Assembly: GCA_019614645.1 (NCBI GenBank) | Contig: JABWDB010000047.1 | Location: 620,001-684,000 of the forward strand | DNA length: 64,000 bases | Direction of reading: 5' to 3' | From: Stratiolaelaps scimitus | Lineage: Eukaryota; Arthropoda; Arachnida; Mesostigmata; Laelapidae | Shown here: positions 58,983 to 64,000 of the stretch, in pieces | Layout: each line of letters begins with the position of its first letter | Numbering within the stretch: position 1 is the stretch's first letter | Notes under the pieces: model-generated | Seen by the model: the letters and a program-made list of their open reading frames with translations, nothing else | What the model was told of the DNA's origin: nothing | Database searches by the model: none | Made by a program: the position numbers and the translations under genes

Positions 58983-61577
58983 CATATACATATATATATT
59001 AGATAGCAATTTATATATATATATATATATATATATAGCAATTACTATGAAAAATCGCAGAGATCGTCGTTGGCTAAACGAAGCGATACCCTGTTGATTA
59101 GGAGAGAGACAAAATACTACAGTTTGCACGAGGGTCCATCTCGCTTTGGGCCAGGTCCCATGAGTGAAAATTGATGTGTCATTCGTATGGACTGCGCAAT
59201 ATCACTCAATCACAACGATATTGCTAGTTTACTTGGTGACCACCTGAAGATACAACACTTCTTGTCATTTCGCTACAGTGTTGTAGAAGACCTGAGTCTA
59301 TTAAGGTCGAACCTTTCATCAAAAGGTTGCATAATTCACGGATGCGCTACCCGATGGCCACGTAAAGTTTTGCCGGCAAGGACCTTGTAACGTGCTTGGA
59401 AGCGCTGCCAATATATAGTAGCTACAGCGCTAGGTAATCAAGGTGGGAGAATTGTAATCGGTTGCAAAAAAAAAAACACTTATTCTGGATATTGTGTATG
59501 AAACGCAAAATTTACTTCGCTCTGTTTCAGCTTGCATTAAGAGGCCGCTATGCATTAATCATTATCCAACCTTATATCCACCCTAAAGGCCATTATCAAT
59601 GAGGCGATTACTTAATAATCTCTGCTGAATCTTGGGGCGTTTGGTCGTTGCTATGCTTGAGGCACTCAGCGCTGCTTCGTAACAACCAATGATATCTTCA
59701 TAGATTCATAACAATGGAACAAAATAATAACATTATATCCGTATATGGTCGTCCACTTGCAGGCAGTATTTTTCGCACTGTTGAGACAAGCTCAATGGGA
59801 GCGCCAAAATGGTCACAGAAACAATGAACAGTTGGCTTCTCGAGGAACGTATCGCAAACATCGGAAGGCACCTATCGGAGCAAGAGATTCTCAAATCATA
59901 AATATTGTTCCGAGGTTTATAATGACTTGCGACTTCACGAGCGAATGCAAATAAAATCGGCATTTTTCTTGAGTATTGCAAACGGCTGGTCTATCATCGT
60001 TCCAGTTGGAGGAGTAGGGTTTGGAACAACATGTAGCTAATTAACACTCATTGAGCCGCCGTGAATGGTTACATATACATCGCGCTGATGCACAAGGTGA
60101 TATTAATCGAGTCGAATGGAGATAGTCGATATTTAGAATGATAAATTGGCCATTCATTGTGTATGAACTGCAAAAAACTAAATATATATATATATATATA
60201 TATATATTTGTCGACTAGCTCTATTGGACAGAGTCCAGCCGATTAATATCACCTTGCGCATGAGCGCTTTGTGTATGCAACCGTTCGTGACGGCTTAATG
60301 ACAGTTTGCTAGATGCAGGTTCGCCGATACTCTACATATATATATATATATATATATATCTTACCAACTCTAGACTCTTATGTAAATACGTGAATTAGAA
60401 GAGCCCCCTCGAGAAGCATATAGTTGCCAATAGCCAAGCCTTCCGATCTGTTAATTGGATCAAAAACCAGATTGACAGAAACCTAGCGGCGGGCCCTTGG
60501 ACAACAACTGCGGTTATTGACGTAGCAAATTAGATGCGTTTATAATTATATTTTATCACCAGTTTTTATTTCAAGAGCCCCACCTTTTTTTGCTTCCACT
60601 GTTCACTGTGTCGCTGAACTCTTTTTTTCATAAATCCACTAAATTAAATTGCAGTACATATATAAGAATGGAATAACGCGAAGCAAGTGGACAATTAATG
60701 AGCGGATTGTCTCTGATTCTTGATTGACACATGTTCAGTGACCCAATAGTTGAGAGAGTATCAATGGCGCAACTATATGATCACTCATCTATCCTATCGT
60801 GCGCGGATGTGTTCGATTTGATGCTGGATATGTCGTCATGTTGAGATGCCTTCTTAGTTGAAGGGCACCGCCACCGCTAAATCGACGTTGTCCAAGGCGA
60901 GGATCTTTGTGCTCTTTTTCGATTAGCAGCAAGTATCGATTGACTCAATAGTCATATTATATAAGAGCAAGCAGCAGCCGAGCAGCTTGTACAATGGGAA
61001 GCCGCATCGTGATCGAGCTATGTCCGACAGCAACGATATTCTCAAATAGGGTTTCCAACGATTTCTCGTACGAGTGTAACTTGCTTTTCTACACAAATGT
61101 GTAAGGTGGCAGCATATATGTCCCGATACTCACGTGGTGCCAACTACAACACATAGAGTGAGGTACTGTAGTTAACAAGCATCGAATGTTTCCCCAAAAC
61201 AGAAGTCACCTAGCTCCGAGGTAAGATCACTAATACGCCTCTGACACGCTTTTGTGATGCAGGTCAGCGTGAACATATACATGGTGAAAACGTCGAGTAC
61301 GTTTGGCTAGGGTTAACTATAAATCTTGATCTATAATTGTTGCTCTTATGCTGTTGTCGAACACGATAGTTGTCAGTTCTTACCGCAAACCTCAACCCTG
61401 CGCCTGTTGAAACCGCCGGTGATTTACTCTGTTTTCAGGGGCCTGATGAACACATGCGGAAGCCATAGGTGTTTATTTATTCACCTTGGACATGTATGGA
61501 TTGCACATAGACGTGAAGTTGACTTTGTTAACACAAAGACGCACCGCAACAATGTGTTTTCAGTTAACACTTTGACA

Positions 61578-61612
<35 letters not shown>

Positions 61613-62514
61613 AGCAAGCAGCAGTCGAAGAGGTAAATTGGGAAATCGCATCATGTAGCGAATTTTCGGCTGGTTGTCTCAACGATGAGAGCTCTTCAGC
61701 GAGTTATCAAATTTTGTAAGCGAGCAACGCAACTCGCCGCCCCATGCAAGCGTTCCATGGGATATCGTAAATTTAAATTTGCCGATCTGATTCACCGACA
61801 ACATCTAACGTGCACGGTACCGATTTCGGAATTACTGTACAAGACGGACGCCTTGTATTCGATTGTCATACGGCTGCGTAGCATAACGTATCATTATTAA
61901 AATTTTATTATGATACAAAAAAAATATATATGTATATATATAGAGAGAGAGAGAGACAAGATACTATAAACTAAAATGAAAGTGTACAACGGCAAGGATC
62001 GAACGATTTACAAGGCGCGCACGAAAGCACCACGCCACCCGGCTTATGAAGAAATGCCGAAAGCAGTACTGTGGATGTTAAATGTTGGCTGTGAGTCAGC
62101 CTTTCGAATTTATTATAAACTGCAATGTCGACGAAGGGAAGTTTTGTTCTGATGCAACGCATAATTGAGAATTTGAGGGAAATTAAATTGATAGTTTTGA
62201 AAGCAAACCCTCTAAATATGTAGCGTGAATATAATCTTACTTCGTTGCCACAACATTCGTTGTGTAGACAGCTGAATAAATTCGGTAGTTACAATAACAA
62301 AATTGCATGTCTCATGGTTCTCAATATGAGAGTGTCTCGTCTCAGCCCTTCCAGAGCCCAATAGAATGGCCTCCACCTGGGGCTTTCACCTTCCTGGGCA
62401 CGGAGGGCCTAACATGAGACAGGTATTCAAGAGCTTTTTCAGATCTATCAGGAGCAAAATGTCAGAAAAAACTGACGGGACAAATAGAGATAGAGAGAGA
62501 GAGAGGCGGGTCGC
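58983..62514. other. Block B interior: no gene seen
   Basis: (TA)n tracts lie at about 59010-59037, 60182-60208, 60335-60358 and 61582-61610. SINE-like repeat 2 cores lie at about 61784-61816 (+) and 62071-62100 (-). Otherwise it is as in block A. Confidence 0.45.
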
Positions 62515-62958
62515 GTGCGCCAGTCGGCGTTCTTGGTTAAGAGACGAAGTATCACTCATGTAAGTCAGTGTCTCGCGGTCGTATGTGCTGTCAAGAAGTT
62601 CCTATGTGGGCGGCGGTTAGCTGTGGCCACCGATAGCAGCTCGCAAAGGTGGGTCCAGAGCAAGTGCGACCTTTCTCCGAAACTGGTCATGTTGACGCGG
62701 GGGCTATTGGAGTATGAGTTCGACGTTCGCCATCGCGAAGGGGCCACGAATCGGAACGCAGACGCCTTGTCTCGCATGCAGGTGACCACCATCACAGAGG
62801 CGGACCCAAGTAAACCTTCAATCATCGCACACCAGAAAAGAAGAGTCTGCTGGGCGCCAGTGGGAAACGCCCTGCAGCGAGGTGGGATGGTTAACCAGTT
62901 CTTGTTAAGAAAGAAAACTTTTATGCTGGCTCGAGAGGCTGCTTCCATGCTATCCTAA
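62515..62958 (+). pseudogene. Ty3/gypsy RNase H relic, block B
   Basis: The translation is identical to the block A copy (CLAVVCAVKKF, NADALSRM). Since both lie at the same place in the duplicated block, they come from one insertion that was copied, not from two insertions. Confidence 0.7.
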
Positions 62959-63115
62959 TCAGGCTGAGCCAGCGGTCTTCGAGGGGTGCCGTGAAGGTAA
63001 TACCCTTCCCTGGCCTCCAGCAACGCCACTTTCAGTGCTTCCACCGATGTATACTGTCGATTCGACGGATATACAAATCAAAGTCCCTTTAACATCTATT
63101 ATAGGTTTAAATTTC

Positions 63116-63273
63116 CTTTGAGCGACTTTCAGCTGTTCCTCTGTGCGACATGCCACGGCTCTGAATCTCAGGAATCCGCAGATGATAAAGAAATCCAATG
63201 GATTTGAACCTAAGCCATGTGTCCCTCCTGTTTATCAATCCAAGACGCTCACCACGCGACAATTTACGGGATA
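63116..63273 (-). mobile_element. tRNA-derived SINE, diverged copy, block B
   Basis: Copy of the 35268-35425 element. Confidence 0.55.
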
Positions 63274-63539
63274 ACATCTTTATGTTTATGTTTTCTGTAA
63301 CCTCTGGCCATTCACTAACCATACAAACCCTCTAGGCTTCTAACTTGCCAACACTGTGTATGCTGCAATATTTGCAGGTGAAAAATTTCACAGTAAGAAT
63401 CGACGATAGTTATTTTTATTCTTGAAAATGAACCACGTACCAATGTGACTCAATTAGTGGGAGCAGAACAATCCCGATGATGAACTGTTCAGTCCAGATA
63501 AATGCTTTTGATAGCGCTCCAGATTAGTTGCAGGGTGAC

Positions 63540-63656
63540 TACTGAGAACTCGAATTTGCCGGGCTCCAGTGGAGGTTTTCGTCTGCTGAACTCAGACAGT
63601 TGCCATGCGGCTTATGTTTGCCGATTCAACTTCTCTGTGAAACTCAACTCGTTACT
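63540..63656 (+). CDS. Possible orphan exon, block B
   Basis: Copy of 35692-35808 with the acceptor and donor kept and one Tyr-to-Cys change (NSDSCHAAYVC). The acceptor context reads gattagttgcag. Confidence 0.22.
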
Positions 63657-63933
63657 GGTAAGCGAAGTAACTTTGTACGTTATACAATAGATTAAAGTAA
63701 GATAGTAATTGTAAGGACTACTGATAATGTTGCCACATGTTACCTTGAATATATGGGAGGTAATTTAAGCAGCCGACAAGTTTGAAATTGCTTATAGTGG
63801 AATAGCGTAACAGAGCAATATCAGAATACTATAAAAAGCTGATTGACACATATCGGCTAAATTATATATTTATGTTATTTCTCACGTTTGTTTACTATAT
63901 GTTGTCAGTTTATTAATGTCATATATAAGGAAG

Positions 63934-64000
63934 AGAATAAGCAAAGGTGGCACCCGACAGGTCCTCATAGTAATACCTAATTGTTTAAGAGCTGAGGCCT
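63934..64000 (+). mobile_element. tRNA-derived SINE, 3' fragment, block B (cut by window end)
   Basis: Copy of the 36082 fragment. The window ends inside it. Confidence 0.6.

Larger units (their letters stand above)
57717..64000. repeat. Duplicated block B (copy of 29839-36152, runs off the window)
   Basis: It is collinear with block A over its whole visible length, at an offset of 27,878 bp at the left edge and 27,848 bp at the right edge; the drift comes from microsatellite and small indels. It begins 37 bp after the DPP3-2 stop, where DPP3-2's own 3' UTR should be. Substitutions are more frequent in about 57717-59060 than afterwards. Confidence 0.95.

Noticed and set aside
1..64000. CRISPR arrays, operons, prophage or bacterial genes.
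   Set aside because: None seen; introns and eukaryotic repeats throughout.

Overview
The window is nuclear DNA from an animal, most likely an arthropod and plausibly a parasitiform mite or tick (inference). Genes are split by short introns, mostly GT-AG. The intergenic DNA holds decayed non-LTR retrotransposons, mariner/Tc1 relics, tRNA-derived SINE-like repeats and many (TA)n tracts. There are no operons, Shine-Dalgarno sites or CRISPR arrays. All exon models below were built by joining splice-site phases by eye; no transcript evidence was available.

Layout. 0-11 kb: a possible multi-membrane receptor exon (-), a 5'-truncated LINE, a mariner relic, an orphan Cys-rich exon (-), and a divergent pair of predicted small single-pass membrane proteins (8.0-8.8 kb on -, 9.4-10.5 kb on +). 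11-26.3 kb: three complete tandem cytochrome P450 genes on the minus strand, each with three exons and identical intron phases, 521/522/521 residues long, plus an isolated last-exon P450 relic at 11.4 kb. The duplicated P450 unit also carries conserved 5' and 3' flanks and an older LINE relic. 29.8-36.2 kb (block A): a segment that recurs almost unchanged at 57.7-64.0 kb (block B). It holds a predicted small-exon gene whose first exon contributes only the start ATG, and a Ty3/gypsy RNase H relic. 37.4-57.7 kb: two tandem 12-exon dipeptidyl peptidase III (DPP3, peptidase family M49) genes on the plus strand, each coding for 728 residues. Between them lie a second truncated LINE and a 1.5 kb Tc1/mariner-superfamily element with long inverted repeats. 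Block B starts 37 bp after the second DPP3 stop codon, and the window ends inside it.

Function. The P450s are probably ER-anchored monooxygenases of the xenobiotic/endobiotic type (CYP3-clan-like motifs). DPP3 is a cytosolic zinc exopeptidase that removes dipeptides from small peptides. The two clusters share no pathway that I can see; what links them is local tandem duplication.

Most notable: (1) the second DPP3 gene has an AA where intron 6 should end in AG, with an in-frame cryptic acceptor exactly 54 nt upstream; (2) the two DPP3 paralogs each use one GC splice donor, at different introns; (3) the A/B repeat implies a roughly 27.9 kb tandem duplication whose junction cuts the DPP3-2 3' end; (4) the P450 copies show a mosaic relationship suggesting gene conversion; (5) there is an unusual number of perfect short-loop palindromes, including 27-bp arms with a 2-nt loop.
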